The position numbers and the translations under genes are program-made. A stretch of 64,000 bases of DNA, taken from NCBI GenBank assembly GCA_018398585.1, contig JAGTTD010000002.1, positions 32,728,186 to 32,792,185 on the forward strand. Reading direction: 5' to 3'. The notes beneath the pieces were generated by a model. That model did not search any database. It was not told where the DNA came from and saw only the letters and a program-made list of their open reading frames with translations. Source of the DNA: Simmondsia chinensis. Taxonomy: Eukaryota > Streptophyta > Magnoliopsida > Caryophyllales > Simmondsiaceae. This document shows positions 33,571 to 45,309 of this stretch, one piece after another (position 1 is the first letter of the stretch; each line of letters starts with the position of its first letter).

Positions 33571-34704
33571 GGCTCCGTTTGTTTTGGCGGAAAAGTGGAT
33601 TCTATGAATTAATTTTTCTCAAAAAAGGTTTTCCTTAGAAATATAAAATCTGATTGGGGTTTTCCGTTGTTTGTTTGAATGGAAAACTTAATTCCGTCTT
33701 CTTATATGTTTTAAGAAAAAAAATGTTTTTCACTGATCATTTTACATCTTGTTATAAAATAATATAAGTAGTAATACAAAATATTAGAAAACTAACCAAA
33801 AAAATTAAATAAAACTCTATAAATTAGGAAAATTATCTCTTAGGTATTCTAAAGTTTGAGCATTTATCACCTAAGTATCTTGTTATTTTAGTATATACAA
33901 TGAGGTATCCTGAGATAAGAAATTTTATCACCTATGTATGCACAATGTTAGAATCTAGTGAATTTTTATTAGGCTAATTTCTGCTAAAAAAATGATGTGA
34001 TATAGACTAAGACAATATTACCAAAAGGTTGTCCGCCGTGTTCCGACAAAAATTACTTATATATTATCAAAATCATGTGTCATGTTAAGATTTTTAGACA
34101 AAAGAAATTATTGCATTATGACAGAGGACACATATAGATTGTTGAACTCATGTTTCACGGGAACAATTTTTATTTAAAATCTGCTATATTTTTACAAAAG
34201 ATACCTGATTCATAAAAACGTTAAGCTTCAGATACTTGGGTGATAAAAATTTTAAACTTTAGAGTACATCATTATATATTACTGGAACATCATGATACCT
34301 ATTTAATAAATGCTAAAATCTTGGGGCACCTCTATAACTTCCCTATATAATATTATATAGCAATTTAACTTGATTAAAATTATTTTGTTGTAACAATAAC
34401 AAAGTAAAATTCAAGCTACGTTTAATTATTTGGTCCAATTCTTCTATGATGTTGTGACGTTAAATGTGTACGGTCCAGTCTAGGTTATTTCAATTTGATC
34501 CAGATTCGCATAATGATTATCGCAAAAGATTTTGCGACACCTAGAATCATGACTTCTCTTATTTTAAATGGGAAGTCATTTTCCCTCAATGGATGGAAAA
34601 TCTTTTCCGTTGGAAAACCTTTTCCGTTATTAAATGCGTAACAAACAACAAAAAAGGGAAAACCAATTCCTAGAATCAACTTTTCCGTCAAAACAAACGG
34701 AGCC
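33571..34704. mobile_element. Tourist-like element (1.13 kb) inside an LTR
   Basis: Ends GGCTCCGTTTGTTTTGGCGG and its inverted copy differ at one base over 26. TAA flanks lie at 33568-33570 and 34705-34707. A second foldback MITE is nested inside (33840-34345). A related end begins at 63741. No transposase. Confidence 0.87.
33840..34345. mobile_element. Foldback MITE nested in the Tourist-like element
   Basis: Left CTTAGGTATTCTAAAGTTTG and right, in reverse, TATAGAGGTGCCCCAAGATT with TTTAGCATTTATT pair imperfectly. It is the same family as 23483-24025. This makes a three-layer nest: MITE in MITE in LTR. Confidence 0.6.
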
Positions 34705-35229
34705 TAAATGTCTAAAAATAAGTAATTAGAGGTCGTAATTTCATTTATTCAATAATCAATAAAATTTTCCTTATTTTCTCTCTAACTCTCATTCTCTTCT
34801 CCCTCAATTCTTCTCTCTTTCTCTCTCTCCCTCTAATTCTATTTTCTCGTTTGACTTCTACCTTTAATTCACTACAAAAATCAGTACCCAAATCTTTGGG
34901 TCCTGACAGTAGGTGACGGTGGGGTGATGCAATCCAAACAATGAGCTGGTGAATTGATAGAGATTGAGTAAGAAGAAGCAGAAAATCAGAAATGCAGAGA
35001 AGAGGGAAGAGTATGTATTTCATTTGATGCTTTTCACATACAAGCCACAATTGTATTAATAGAGGATTTTTCCACCTCAGCACATGCCTCAAGCCCCTCT
35101 AACCAACTTGTCAGAAATAACAGAAAAGAAAAACTAATTAACAAATTAAGCATAATTGATATAACTAACTTATTCTTAAGAGATTTTCTAATAATTTTGT
35201 ATACTGTATCATAATTTCCCCCTCCAAAA

Positions 35230-35442
35230 ACACCCTTGTCCTCAAGGGTGGAAGTCGGGAAACTTCAGCTGCAGATTGTGTAAAAATTCCCAAGTAGCTT
35301 CCTCTGTTGGTAATCCAATCCACTTGACAAGCACCTTAGTAGCTGCACGATGCCCCCTTCTGACCATCTTCCTGTCCATCACTGATTCTGGTTGCTTCAT
35401 GGGTAGCTGCTCCCAGTCATCCGGTACAGACATAGGTTGCAT
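35230..35442 (-). pseudogene. Integrase-linked chromodomain
   Basis: MVRRGHRAATKVLVKWIGLP and EEATWEFLHNLQLKFPDF fit the chromodomain at the C-terminus of plant chromoviruses, which directs integration. It is separated from integrase by a stop near 35465. Confidence 0.85.
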
Positions 35443-35472
35443 TGGTAGAGGTCCATGGTGTCTTTTTAGCTA

Positions 35473-36560
35473 TCAGACATGGAATACATCATGGACCTTG
35501 GCTGCAGGAGGTAAAGCGAGCTTATATGCTACCTTGCCAATTGTTCTGACGATCTGAAATGGTCCATAATACTTTGGTGAGAGCTTGTTTCTGCTGCGAT
35601 GGGCCACTATTATCTGTCTATAAGGGAGGAGTTTCAAATAGACCCAATCACCAATATTGAAGCTCCGATCAGTCCTTCTTTTATTAGCTATCTGAGTAAT
35701 TCTATTCTGAGCTCGCTTAAGATGATACTTCAGTATGTTGATCATCTCTTCCCTTGCATGTAAACTTCTATCCACAGCTTCCACTTCACTTTCCCCTGCT
35801 AAATAAGGCAAATGCAAGGGTGGTGGTTGCCCATAAACAACCTCGTAAGGAGTCTTTTGGGTAGATGAGTGCCAAGTGGTATTATACCACCATTCGGCTA
35901 GGGGAGGCCACCTAGCCCAATGTGAGGGATGAGAGCTGCACATACACCTCAAATAAGTTTCGAGTCCCCTATTAACCACCTCAATTTGGCCGTCTGTTTG
36001 AGGGTGATAGGCCGTTGATAAGTGAAGATCAACCCCTTGTATAGAGAATAATGCCTACCAAAAGTCACTCTGAAAGACTGTGTCTCGGTCACTGACTATG
36101 GTGCTCGGGAGCCCATGGAGCTTGTATACATTGTCCATGTATGCTTGAGCTACCCCTAAAGCTGTGTATGGATGGGTGAGAGCAACGAAGTGGGCTACCT
36201 TGCTGAGTCTGTCAACCACTACTAGAATAACATCCTTGCCAAAAGATTTCGGGAGTCCTTCAATGAAGTCCATAGATACATTGTTCCATATTGTTTGTGG
36301 TATGGGTAGTGGCTGAATTAAACCGGGATAAGCTTGGTTGTCATACTTGCAAGCTTGACAAACCAAGCATTTTTTGACGAAGTCCTTGACTGTCTTGCTC
36401 ATTCCCTTCCAGTAGAAGATCGATTTTACCCTTTGTAGTGTAGCATCTCTCTTGGAATGCCCTCCACTAGGTGAGTCATGCAGCCATTGAAGAATCTTAC
36501 TTCTTAGTTCAGCACCATGTCCTACTACCAGCTTACCATTCCTCTTGAGTTGCTCCTGCT
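35473..36560 (-). pseudogene. Ty3 integrase
   Basis: The zinc-binding CLVCQ, then core residues Asp in SMDFIEGLP, Asp in VSDRDTVF and Glu in DGQIEVVNR (near 35985) are all present. The C-terminal part has [18 protein letters not shown] and [17 protein letters not shown] at about 36055 splits the core. Confidence 0.9.
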
Positions 36561-36600
36561 ACCAAGTATATCGGTTATGACTTTGAGGATCTTGTTGTAG

Positions 36601-37872
36601 CTATTGGATGAGCTTCTGCAGGTGGGAATCAGATTGCCAAGCTAGCTGTAAGAGATGGTACAGATTGCCTTCTACTGATGTAAGCATCATGCATACTACA
36701 TTCTGGCTCGGGAGTCTTGATAATGCATCTGCTGCAATGTTCTCCTTCCCTCTCTTGTACTCAATGATGTAGCTGAAACCAAGGAGCTTGGAGAGCCACA
36801 CTTGCTGGAAGTGTGTGCTGATTTTCTGTTCTAACAGGTATTTCAAGCTCCTTTGATCAATTCTAATGACAAATGTGTTGTTGATCAAGTATTGGTGCCA
36901 TTTCTGGACAGCATGAACAACTAACAAGAGCTCCTTCTCATATGTTGATAACAATTGCTGCTTGGGACTGAGGTGCTTGCTTATATATGCTAAGGGGTGC
37001 TGCTCCTGCAGAAGGACAGCTCCAATTCCCACATTGCACGCATTTGTCTCGATTATGAATTGTTTGGAAAAATCAGGTGATGCCAACACCGGAGCTGAAA
37101 CAAGAGCCTCTTTTAATGCTTCAAAAGCTAATTGAGCTGCTTCATTCCAGCCCCATTGATCCTTCTTTAAGAGAATAGTCAAGGGTCTAGCTATCTTGTC
37201 ATACCCTTGAATGAACCTCCTATAATACCCGGTTAACCCCAAAAATCCTCTTAGCTGCTTGATGTTGCTAGGTACTGGCCAGTTGTTGACTGCTTCTACC
37301 TTCTTTGGGTCGGTTGTGACCCCCTTGGATGAAATTAAGTGACCCAGATACTCGATTTGGGCAGCAGCAAACGTACACTTGCTCTTCTTTGCAAAAAGTT
37401 GGTGTTGTTGCAGCAAGTTGAAGACTATTTTCAGGTGCTGCACATGTTCTTTGACTGAAGGGCTGTATATTAATATGTCATCAAAGAATACCAACACAAA
37501 CTTCCTCAAAAAAGGAGCAAATATGGAATTCATTAATGATTGGAAGGTGGAGGGAGCATTGGTGAGCCCAAATGGCATCACTCTAAACTCACAATGTCCC
37601 ACGTGTGTTCGGAAGGCTGTCTTGTAGACATCATCTAGGCACATTTTGATCTAGTAATACCCAGACCGTAGGTCTACCCTGGAGAAGATAGTAGCTCCTA
37701 ATTCATCAAGAAGCTCCTCAACCAAGGGTATAGGGAACTTGTCCTTGATGGTAGCTTGATTCAAGTCTCGGTAGTCTACACACATTCTCCATCCTCCATC
37801 TTTTTTCTTAACAAGAACAACAGCTGAAGCATACGGGCTCACACTGTGTTGGATGTACCCCTTATTCAGCAA
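36601..37872 (-). pseudogene. Ty3 reverse transcriptase and RNase H
   Basis: RT blocks: [30 protein letters not shown], then a TAG at 37645, FRVMPFGLTNAP and the catalytic FFDDILIYS. The tether and RNase H follow: FLGLTGYYRRFIQGY, PDFSKQFIIETNACNVGIG (Asp replaced by Asn in the usual 'ETDAS'), STYEKELLLVVHAVQKW and RIDQRSLKYL. Two TAG stops separate it from its neighbours. The D-to-N change would remove an RNase H catalytic residue. Confidence 0.9.
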
Positions 37873-37875
37873 CTC

Positions 37876-39241
37876 CTACGTTATTTCCTCAATAATGTCC
37901 TTTTGCAGCGCAGGGTACCTGTATGGCCTCTTATTGATGGGCTGCGTACCCTCCTTCAGGTGGATCCTCTGATCGAAGTGGAGCCTGGTTGGAGGTAGTT
38001 GCTGAGGCTCCTTAAACACTGCACTAAAATGCTGTAAGACGGTCTGAATATCAGCTGGAATTAGGTTTGCTCGAGTAGGTGCAGCGGCTGATTCATCCAC
38101 TGCTAAGGCGAATGTGTTCTGCTCATTCTCAATGGAGTTAAGCTGCAACAAGGCTAAGAATGAAGTTCCTTGTATTGCCTTGTTCATAGCACTCACCCCA
38201 ACAATTCTGCAACTCTTCACTTGATTGCCCTGCAGCCTCCTCTTCTGATCTCCTATACAAAATTCCATGGTGAGATTCTTGAAGTTGCATTTGATGTCTC
38301 CCAAAGTGGACAACCATTCCACTCCCAATACCATGTCACACCCTCCCAAGGGTATCAACATGAAATCAGCCCTATAAATGTGCCCCTGCATCTTCCAAAT
38401 TAACCCTTCACATCTTGAGTCGCACATCAGGCTACTCCCATCAGCCACTGTAATAGTCTGAGGTGCTGTTGCTGACATTGTGCCTCCTAGCTTTGATGCT
38501 AATGCAGCATCTATAAAGTTATGCGTGGAGCCAGAATCCACCAGTATGTGTAGGGCCTTCTTACCACTGAATCCAATCACTCTCAGGGTTTGAAAGTGTT
38601 GATCACCCGAGAGAGCATGAAGAGAAATCTGAGCAGAGTTTTCCCCTTCAATTTCACCTTCTGGGACCATTTCTTCAGCAGCATCTGGAGGCTCTTCCTC
38701 TATATCATCTTCTACGTCAATAACAAATAGCTGTGGTGACTTAGACTTGCATCTGTGGCCTGGTTCAAACCTCTCATCACAGAAATAACATAGTCCTTTG
38801 GCCCTTCTTTCGTGTAAATCAGTGCGGTTCATAGTCCTATGGCCCCTGTCAGCACCATAAGAGCCAGCTCTTGTTCTCCATGTATTCTGCCTTCCAGGAC
38901 CTCCTCTGTTATTACTAGGATGAGGTCTATTGCTCACGGTTTGTCTAACTTGCTGCTGATCATGGATTACCGCGTTCTGAGCCTCTTGAGCTTGGGCTCT
39001 TGTTGCTGTTGAGTCTCTATCAGCAGACCTCCCTTGTTGCAGAGCGATCCCCGTCATCCATTCCCTCAATGGTAAGATCGAAGCCTGTAGCTCAGCTGAT
39101 GAACGCTCCCTCGACTGAACTATGGCTGCTTAAAGCTCAGCTGATGTTTGGTCCATTTTTTCATTTGCTGCCTGAATTTGTGCAGTGAGGGTTTCCTCCA
39201 CACGCCTAATTTCAGACACTGATCTGGTATTGTCAGCCATG
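37876..39241 (-). pseudogene. Ty3 gag-protease with deleted capsid core
   Basis: MADNTRSVSEIRRVEE starts at 39241. A TAA lies at about 39132, then the frame continues through LPLREWMTGIAL. Instead of the usual capsid domain (about 200 residues) the frame passes straight to the Gln/Arg-rich linker and a zinc knuckle CYFCDERFEPGHRC (CX2CX7HXC form). The protease HILVDSGSTHNFID follows. The C-terminal side shows HFDQRIHLKEGTQPINKRPY, the start of the RT region. Residue count from 39069 is 397. Confidence 0.85.
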
Positions 39242-39276
39242 GAAGGCTATTAACACCACAAATCAGAGGTCAGAGG

Positions 39277-39288
39277 CTCTGATACCAA
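39277..39288 (-). promoter_or_regulatory. Primer-binding site, Met-tRNA
   Basis: On the minus strand TTGGTATCAGAGC follows the 5' LTR directly, matching the initiator Met-tRNA 3' end. Confidence 0.85.
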
Positions 39289-39580
39289 TGATGCAATCCA
39301 AACAATGAGCTGGTAAATTGATAGAGATTGAGTAAGAAGAAGCAGAAAATCAGAAATGCAGAGAAGAGGGAAGAGTATATATTTCATTTGATGATTTTCA
39401 CATACAAGCCACAATTGTATTAATAGAGGATTTTTCCACCTCAGCACATGCCTCAAGCCCCTCTAATCAACTTGTCAGAAATAACAGAAGAGAAAAACAA
39501 ATTAACAAATTAAGCATATTTGATATAACTAACTTATTCTTAAGAGATTTCCTAATAATTTTGTATACTGTATCATGGGG

Positions 39581-41019
39581 TGACACTTAAAAGTCAAGGC
39601 ACGAGTTTCAGAGGGTCGGTGGCGGAAAGTTGTTGTCGGAAGATTGCTGTCAGTGGGTAAGTGGCGATGGGTTGGAGCTAAAATGTCACTTGATAGTGTA
39701 AGGAGGGTTTTGGTGGTGATGGCGGGTCGATGATGGTGGTGGTGGGATGGCGAAAACGATGGTGGTTGTTGAAGGTGGGAAGGTGCCGATATTAGCGGTG
39801 GTGGTGGGATTCAGTGATGATGGTGGCGGTGGTTGTGGGTTTCAGTTTTGGTTATGGCGATTCCTTGTGGTGAGAAGGCGGCGAAATTGACGGTGGCATT
39901 GGGTTTTGGATGTGGTGAAATCGGGGTGGGTTTTAGGTAGGGGTGTGCAAAATACGGTTTAAACCGTAATCCAAATCAAACCAAACTGTAAATTACGGTT
40001 TGGTTTGGTTAATTTGGTTTATGTTTTGAAAAATTATGGTTTAGTTTAAGAAACTTTGGTTATTAGAATTTACGGTTTAGATTTGGTTTAAAACCAAACT
40101 TAAACCATAAATCATAAAAATCATAAAATAAAGAATTCAATGATTATTTATATCATCAAAATCATAACAAGTTATATTAGTGGCAAAATTTACTTGATAA
40201 CTTGATAAAAATAATTAGGATTATTTACACCAAATGCCCTTGTACTTTTTTGATCTTGTCAACTTAAGCTTTATACTTTTAATTATATCAATTTAGTCCC
40301 TTTATAATTTAGATTATGTCAATTTAGTTATTTGGTCAAATTTAACTTAAGGTAATGATGTAATTTTTAACGACAGAATCATATTAGATGCAAGTAATAT
40401 TTACTCGTTGATTCAATTTTACCCAATCTGTGACTAAATTATTAAATATTTTATTAACAACTTAACAAAAATTTTAACAGACCTAATGTTACTGCTGAAT
40501 TTTCCAAAAAATATTACTACTGAATTTAACTAATTTTATGTGTTGTTTATAGTTTTTGTTTATGTAGTATAAACACATATTATACTATTAATTAGGAAAA
40601 GAAGTAAAATTTTCGTATTTTTTTATATTTTTGTAGTTAATGATATTTTAATATTAATCAAATTATGTTTATATTAGTGTTAATAACAATTTTTATATTA
40701 TAATGGTTAAAACCATAAATCGGACTGGACCGGACTAGAATTATGGTTTGGTCCGGTTTGGTTTGTGAGATAAAACGGTTTGGTTTTGGCTTAGAAAATT
40801 TTCAAACCGTATTTTTACGGTTTGGTCCGGTTTGGTAACCATAAACTGCCAAACCTGACTGTGTGCACCCTTAGTTTTAGGGATCATGGTGGTGGGTTTT
40901 GGTGATGGTCGCTATGGTAGTGGGTTTTAGTGGCGGTGGTGGGTCTATGACAGTGGTGGTGGCAAAAATGGTGGTGGTTCCTGGGGTGAAAACGGTGGTG
41001 GCCGTAGGTTTTGGTAGCG
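39581..41019. repeat. GGT/GTG-rich low-complexity DNA
   Basis: Outside the hAT insertion, both sides (39590-39930, 40882-41019) are built from GGTGGTGG and GATGGTGG words. The open frames across it on both strands are low complexity and are not supported as genes. Confidence 0.65.
39938..40873. mobile_element. Non-autonomous hAT element, 936 bp
   Basis: Left TAGGGGTGTGCA and right end in reverse TAAGGGTGCACA are hAT-type ends. An exact 8-bp duplication GTTTTAGG lies at 39930-39937 and 40874-40881. Subterminal GGTTTGGTCCGG and AACCGTAAT repeats recur near both ends. No transposase. Confidence 0.88.
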
Positions 41020-41031
41020 GAGTCAGAGATA

Positions 41032-41204
41032 AATTTTTTATTTTTATTTTTTATTATGATGGTAAAGCCATGGGGAGGGGGAGGGGATAAACCCCTTAAA
41101 GTCCTCGTTAAAGAGGACACTACTTTGAGCTTTGTGGGATTCGATCCCGGGTCACCTCGTTGGCACCCGGCGATCACGACCACTCGGCTATGTCCCTAAG
41201 GGAC
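41032..41204 (-). mobile_element. tRNA-derived SINE
   Basis: The minus strand starts at GGGACATAGCCGAGTGG (A box TAGCCGAGTGG), with B box GGATCGAATCC, and ends in an A-rich AATAAAAAATAAAAA tail. An exact 12-bp duplication GAGTCAGAGATA lies at 41020-41031 and 41205-41216. It looks recent. Confidence 0.88.
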
Positions 41205-41216
41205 GAGTCAGAGATA

Positions 41217-41460
41217 TGTCTTATAGTAATTCTCAATTTCGCATGATAAAATCCAAATGTCATCTTTTTACTAGTCCGATGAAATAAAAAAAATTCCATA
41301 TTATTAATAACAATATTTATAGTTCATTTTTTATGTTATAATTTATGTATTATATATATTTGTTATGTTTAACATCTTATAAATTATGAGTATTCATTAA
41401 TTGTAGTTTATATTTATTATATTGTAAGAAAAAGTGTTTTGACAGAAAGAAAAGGGTAGA
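41217..41460. other. AT-rich spacer inside the large hAT element
   Basis: No coding sequence or repeat end is visible. It probably belongs to the original interior of the hAT element. Confidence 0.4.
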
Positions 41461-41799
41461 AAAGATCAAACTCGGGTCCGACCTCGTTAAGACCCCGCAT
41501 TGGTTCTGACTTGATCATGATTTAGGTGTGACTCGCAATGGGTGGTCAGACCCGTGTCGAGCCAAACCAGGTCAGGGATTTTTTTCTCCCTCTACCCAGC
41601 CCGGCCTAACCATTGTACGGATGGGTCTGGGCTGTGTCGACCCATGGGTCGGGTCATGAGTTGACCCAAGGCCATTTCCACTCATGACACATCTCAAAAA
41701 TAATCACACACACATACGAAACTCTTTAAACCCAATAAGATAACAAATAAATAAAATAATTTTATTTATTAATAATTAAGAATTAGATAATTGGATTTT

Positions 41800-43020
41800 C
41801 AGGGGCATTGTTCGCAACAATTAACGAGTCAGCAACAATTTCTAATGGGATTGTTGTCAATGTTACACATATCGGGGTTGTATCCTTCTCCCTCGATGTT
41901 ATATTACATCATGTGCTTTAACTATCATCGTTCATGTTCTACTTGATTTTAGTACCATGGCTTACTCGTAATTTGAGTTTCTATGTGATCTATATTGATG
42001 CTCAGGACCAGAGCTTCCAGAATGATTCGGATGGGTGTTAAGATGAGGGACAATTTCCTTTTTAAGGTTAAAGGTCTTGTTGAAGTTCAAACCCCTTTGC
42101 TGACGAAGGAATCATACTCTGCTTCTTGGCATTGCGTGCCTATGACTCTCAATTCTAACCTTTGGCATCAACGCCCGGATTGGCCATTTTGTAGTATCTT
42201 GAAACATATTACCCTCCTAATCAAGCATAAAAACTAAAGTTCATATGCCTTGTATGTTTTGTCCACTTGCAAAGCAAAGACAATTACCTTGTAATAACCA
42301 TCTTAGCCAAACACAATTTAAGCTAACTGTAATATAAAGGGGCCTTTCAATGTAGCCATCGTAAGTGACCATCATTTTTTTTTCCTTTCCATTGTTGATG
42401 ATTGTGCTCGTATCACTTGGGTATACATAATAAGTCAAAAGTCAAAAGTAGGTATCTATTTACACCAGTTTTATTCCATGGTGTGAACACAATACAAAAC
42501 CCAAATTAAAATAATATGAAATGGTTCTGGGGTGGTGTTTGCATTATGAACTTTCTTACAGAAGTTTTACCTTATACAGCAGCGGTTATGTGTTAATATG
42601 CCAGGACGAAACTTTGTAGTCGAACGAAAACATCAGCATCTTATAAATGTTGCTCGGTCCACACAAATTCAATCCAATGTACATGTTGAGTTTTGGGAAG
42701 ATTATGTACTCACGATATAAATTGTCTACCCATAGCTCTATTAAATAATCGGTCTTTGGTCGAAGTCTTCTATGAACAAAAAGCGTCATATGACCATTTA
42801 TATGTTTTTAGGTGTCTTTGCTCCATGTCGACCATTAGATCCTAATAACATGAATTTTCACCTTAAGCCCAAGTTTGCATTTCCATAGGATGCTCCTTTA
42901 GGTACATGGCATATAAGCTTTTTGATCTTGAAACCTGTAAGGTGGTCATCTTCAGAAATTTGATCTTACATAAAAATGTCTTTCCCTTCCTCCTTTATGA
43001 TCCACATCCTAATATTTTCG
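41800..43020 (+). pseudogene. Copia protease-integrase remnant
   Basis: In shifting + frames the copia order can be followed: protease-side VNVTHIGVVS near 41860; pre-integrase WHQRPDWPFCSILKHI near 42170; zinc-finger side CPLAKQ near 42270; integrase core FPLLMIVLVSLGY (for 'IVDDCSRFTW') near 42390; VERKHQHLINVARS near 42620, then FLGVF near 42805; and the 'YKLFDLETCKVV' block near 42920. Frameshifts and stops are frequent, so it is old. The large hAT element ends 120 bp upstream. Confidence 0.75.
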
Positions 43021-44379
43021 AACATACTAGGAGTTATATGATAACAGAGAATTTTTTGATTTTCTTGGAAAATGTTTCCTAGAAAACTAAATACAAGCCC
43101 AATTTTCTAAGAAAAAAAGTTGGAAAACAATTTTCAATGCTCTTTTGAAAAATTTGGAAAGCAGTTTGAAAATATTTTCCAGGATTTTTCACCTCTGGGT
43201 TCCTTATAATTTTCTTCTCGTTCTCTTTTACTCTCACCTCTCTCTCTCTTTTTCCTCATTGCACCCTTTCTCTTTCTCTCACGTTCTCGCACCTTTGCTA
43301 TCAATTCTCAGCTCAACCCACAACCCACTCTTCAAGGCTGAAGACGTGTAGGAGGACCATGTGAGTTGTTTAATGACACTCATCTTGTGGAACGTAATAA
43401 AGCATGTTTTTTATGTACTTAAGTCTAAATTCCCCATTTTTAAAGCGACACTTGCTTGGGGGAATGTGTTTGAGCTCTATACTGAACCATCCACTAAGGC
43501 GATAAATGATAATTCCAATACTGTGTGAATAAACGACAAAAAAATACATCATCTACCTTGTATCTTAGAGAAGGTGCAATGGTCTATAATGAGAACGATG
43601 TTATTGTCGTACGAGATGGCATAAAGGTGAATATATCCCAAAAAATGCAAAACTTAGCATGTCGTATGTGTAGGTTATACTTGTTTTCTACAACAATGAA
43701 TTACTCCTTTTCTTTGATTAAGCACTATAAGTATATGGTATGCACTTCAGAATTGTGTATCAGAGTGATATTTGTACTCAAACCTAATGACACAATTATT
43801 CGGATCTAGTTTGAATTATATTATTTGATTTTCGGATTTACAGTATTACATATGGATCATTTTTAATTTTCAGAAAATTGAAAAACTGGGATCACTTAAG
43901 TGCGTTTTTTAGTTTTCTATATTGCAATAATAATTTTCCACTCTTAAACATGTTTTGCCAATGGAAAATGAAAAACAAAAACTGAACATAAAAAGAAAAA
44001 CTAAAAAAAAAAAAAAATTATTTTCTGCTATCAAACAACTCCTTAGCTTTCCCATTCGATCTCATGACTCTCTCCCCACAATGTTTCCTCTCCTCCCCAG
44101 TTACATATACAACAACTCCTCCTTCACCCATTCCAATAAAGTCAAAAGACATTGATCACTGTACGCCGACTTCTCTTTTACCCTAGAATAGTGTACCATT
44201 CTGCTTGCTTCCGTTCATTGAAGTTTAGGATCCACGTGGCCTCTATCTTACCTTCGCGACTTCCATTGCCATCTCACTATGTCCACTCTCATCGATAGCA
44301 CTCGGTGTCCCATCCGCTCTTCAGTATGCTATTTTACAGCCAACAACCATCTACACAATAGTAACAACAACAATAAGAC
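43021..44379. other. AT-rich spacer, no gene recognised
   Basis: Contains AAAATTTTC-rich foldable words at 43050-43190 and 43860-44040 that may be decayed MITEs, and a CT-rich tract at 43215-43310. None has clear ends or target duplications. Confidence 0.35.
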
Positions 44380-44832
44380 TGCTTGCAACCGTGTCCTATT
44401 TTTGAAGCCCTATTTTTAAAAATGGGGCTTCTCCTCTTTAATCGTGCTTCATTTTTGAAGTCCCATTTTTTATATATTTTAACAACTAATGTTATTTATA
44501 CTATTTTAATTAATTCAAGACAAAAGATAAAAATACATTAAAAACAAATGTAATTAAAAAATAATTAATTATATTGAGAGAATAAATTAAAATTATAAAA
44601 ATTAAAATTTATATTGATAAAATATAACTTAACATGAATAATTAAATTAAAAAATTGCTCAAATTTAATATATAAAAATTTATTAATGTTTAAAATATAT
44701 TTTACAATAAAATTTAATATATTTTATTAATTAAAAAATAAATAAAATATAAAATATAAAAATAAAAATTATTAAAAAATGAAAACAGGATCCCCAATTT
44801 TTGAAAAATTTTGAGGCACCGTTGCAAATGGC
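44380..44832. mobile_element. Probable MITE, very AT-rich
   Basis: Left GCTTGCAACCGTGTCC and right in reverse TTTGCAACGGTGCCTC, followed inward on both sides by TTTTTGAA/TTCAAAAA words. No target duplication is evident. Confidence 0.45.
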
Positions 44833-44869
44833 CCAAGGAAACTCTAGTGTCTCAAAGAGGCTGCGATGG

Positions 44870-44965
44870 CAGGATTTGAGGGAGGGTATATGATGTATGT
44901 AGTCTTACCCTTATAGGACGCTATCTTATAGAGAACATGTTTCCAAAGGGCATCCACTCCCAAAT
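44870..44965 (-). repeat. Degenerate SINE remnant
   Basis: TGATGTATGTAGTCTTACCC, TATAGAGAACATGTTTCC and GGGCATCC follow the antisense SINE body at 3702-3863 with many changes. Confidence 0.5.
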
Positions 44966-45309
44966 ATGCTATCTTATTGCCATTTCACAAAATCATGCTG
45001 TGGCTGTACTCTTGCGGTTTCTCCCAACACAAGACTCGTTTCATATATTAAGGCTCTCAAACACCCTGAATGTCACTTTAATCAAACCAAAGTTTGGTAC
45101 TCTTGAAGAAAATCATAAACGGTCCCTTGTCCCTCTCTCTTTGGAAAAGAAATCCATCGGGATAAATGGATATTCAAAATAAAATAGAATTCCCATGGGA
45201 TCATTTAAACATCATATAGCCCCGTCTTATTGCAAAGGGTTTTACCTAACATGAAGGTGTGGATATTTTTGACATCTTCTCCCCTACTGCAAAGTTAACC
45301 ACAGTACCA

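Larger units (their letters stand above)
32142..34908 (+). mobile_element. Gag-only Ty3-type element lacking most of its 5' LTR
   Basis: The last 38 bases of the LTR (ACTACAAAAATCAGTACCC through GGGTCCTGA) occur at 32143-32179, directly followed by a TATAAGAGC primer-site remnant, and again at the end of the 3' LTR (34871-34908). Between lie a gag-like region (32197-33000), a degenerate tail and a TTGAGGGGGGGAATA polypurine tract. No pol is present. The upstream LTR body is replaced by the LINE relic. Confidence 0.72.
33383..34908 (+). repeat. 3' LTR interrupted by nested DNA elements
   Basis: Starts TGTCACGACCC and ends GGGTCCTGACA. It is interrupted by the element at 33571-34704, and without it the LTR is about 390 bp. 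It is followed after 16 bases by the next Ty3 element. Confidence 0.75.
34925..39575 (-). mobile_element. Ty3 chromovirus-type retrotransposon
   Basis: The element is 4651 bp, with 287-bp LTRs (34925-35211, 39289-39575) that begin TGATGCAATCC and end ACTGTATCA on the + strand. An exact target duplication TGGGG lies at 34920-34924 and 39576-39580. The LTRs differ at about eight positions by eye, so it is one of the younger insertions. Coding order on the minus strand is gag-PR-RT-RH-IN-chromodomain. Several TAG stops make it inactive, and the gag capsid core is missing. Confidence 0.93.
29926..41680. mobile_element. hAT element expanded to 11.75 kb by nested insertions
   Basis: The left end TAGAGGTGGCTAATGGGTC and right end read in reverse TGGAAATGGCCTTGGGTC are hAT-type, each followed by GGTC/GACC-rich subterminal DNA (29940-30130 and 41460-41665). 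An exact 8-bp duplication CTCATGAC sits at 29918-29925 and 41681-41688. The inside is now mostly later insertions: a LINE relic, two Ty3 elements, MITEs, another hAT element and a SINE. No hAT transposase was seen, so the original was probably non-autonomous. Confidence 0.78.

Noticed and set aside
40884..41199. Open frames on both strands in the GGT-rich region
   Set aside because: Frames on both strands result from low-complexity GGTGGT DNA; the translations are His/Pro- or Val/Gly-rich without domains.
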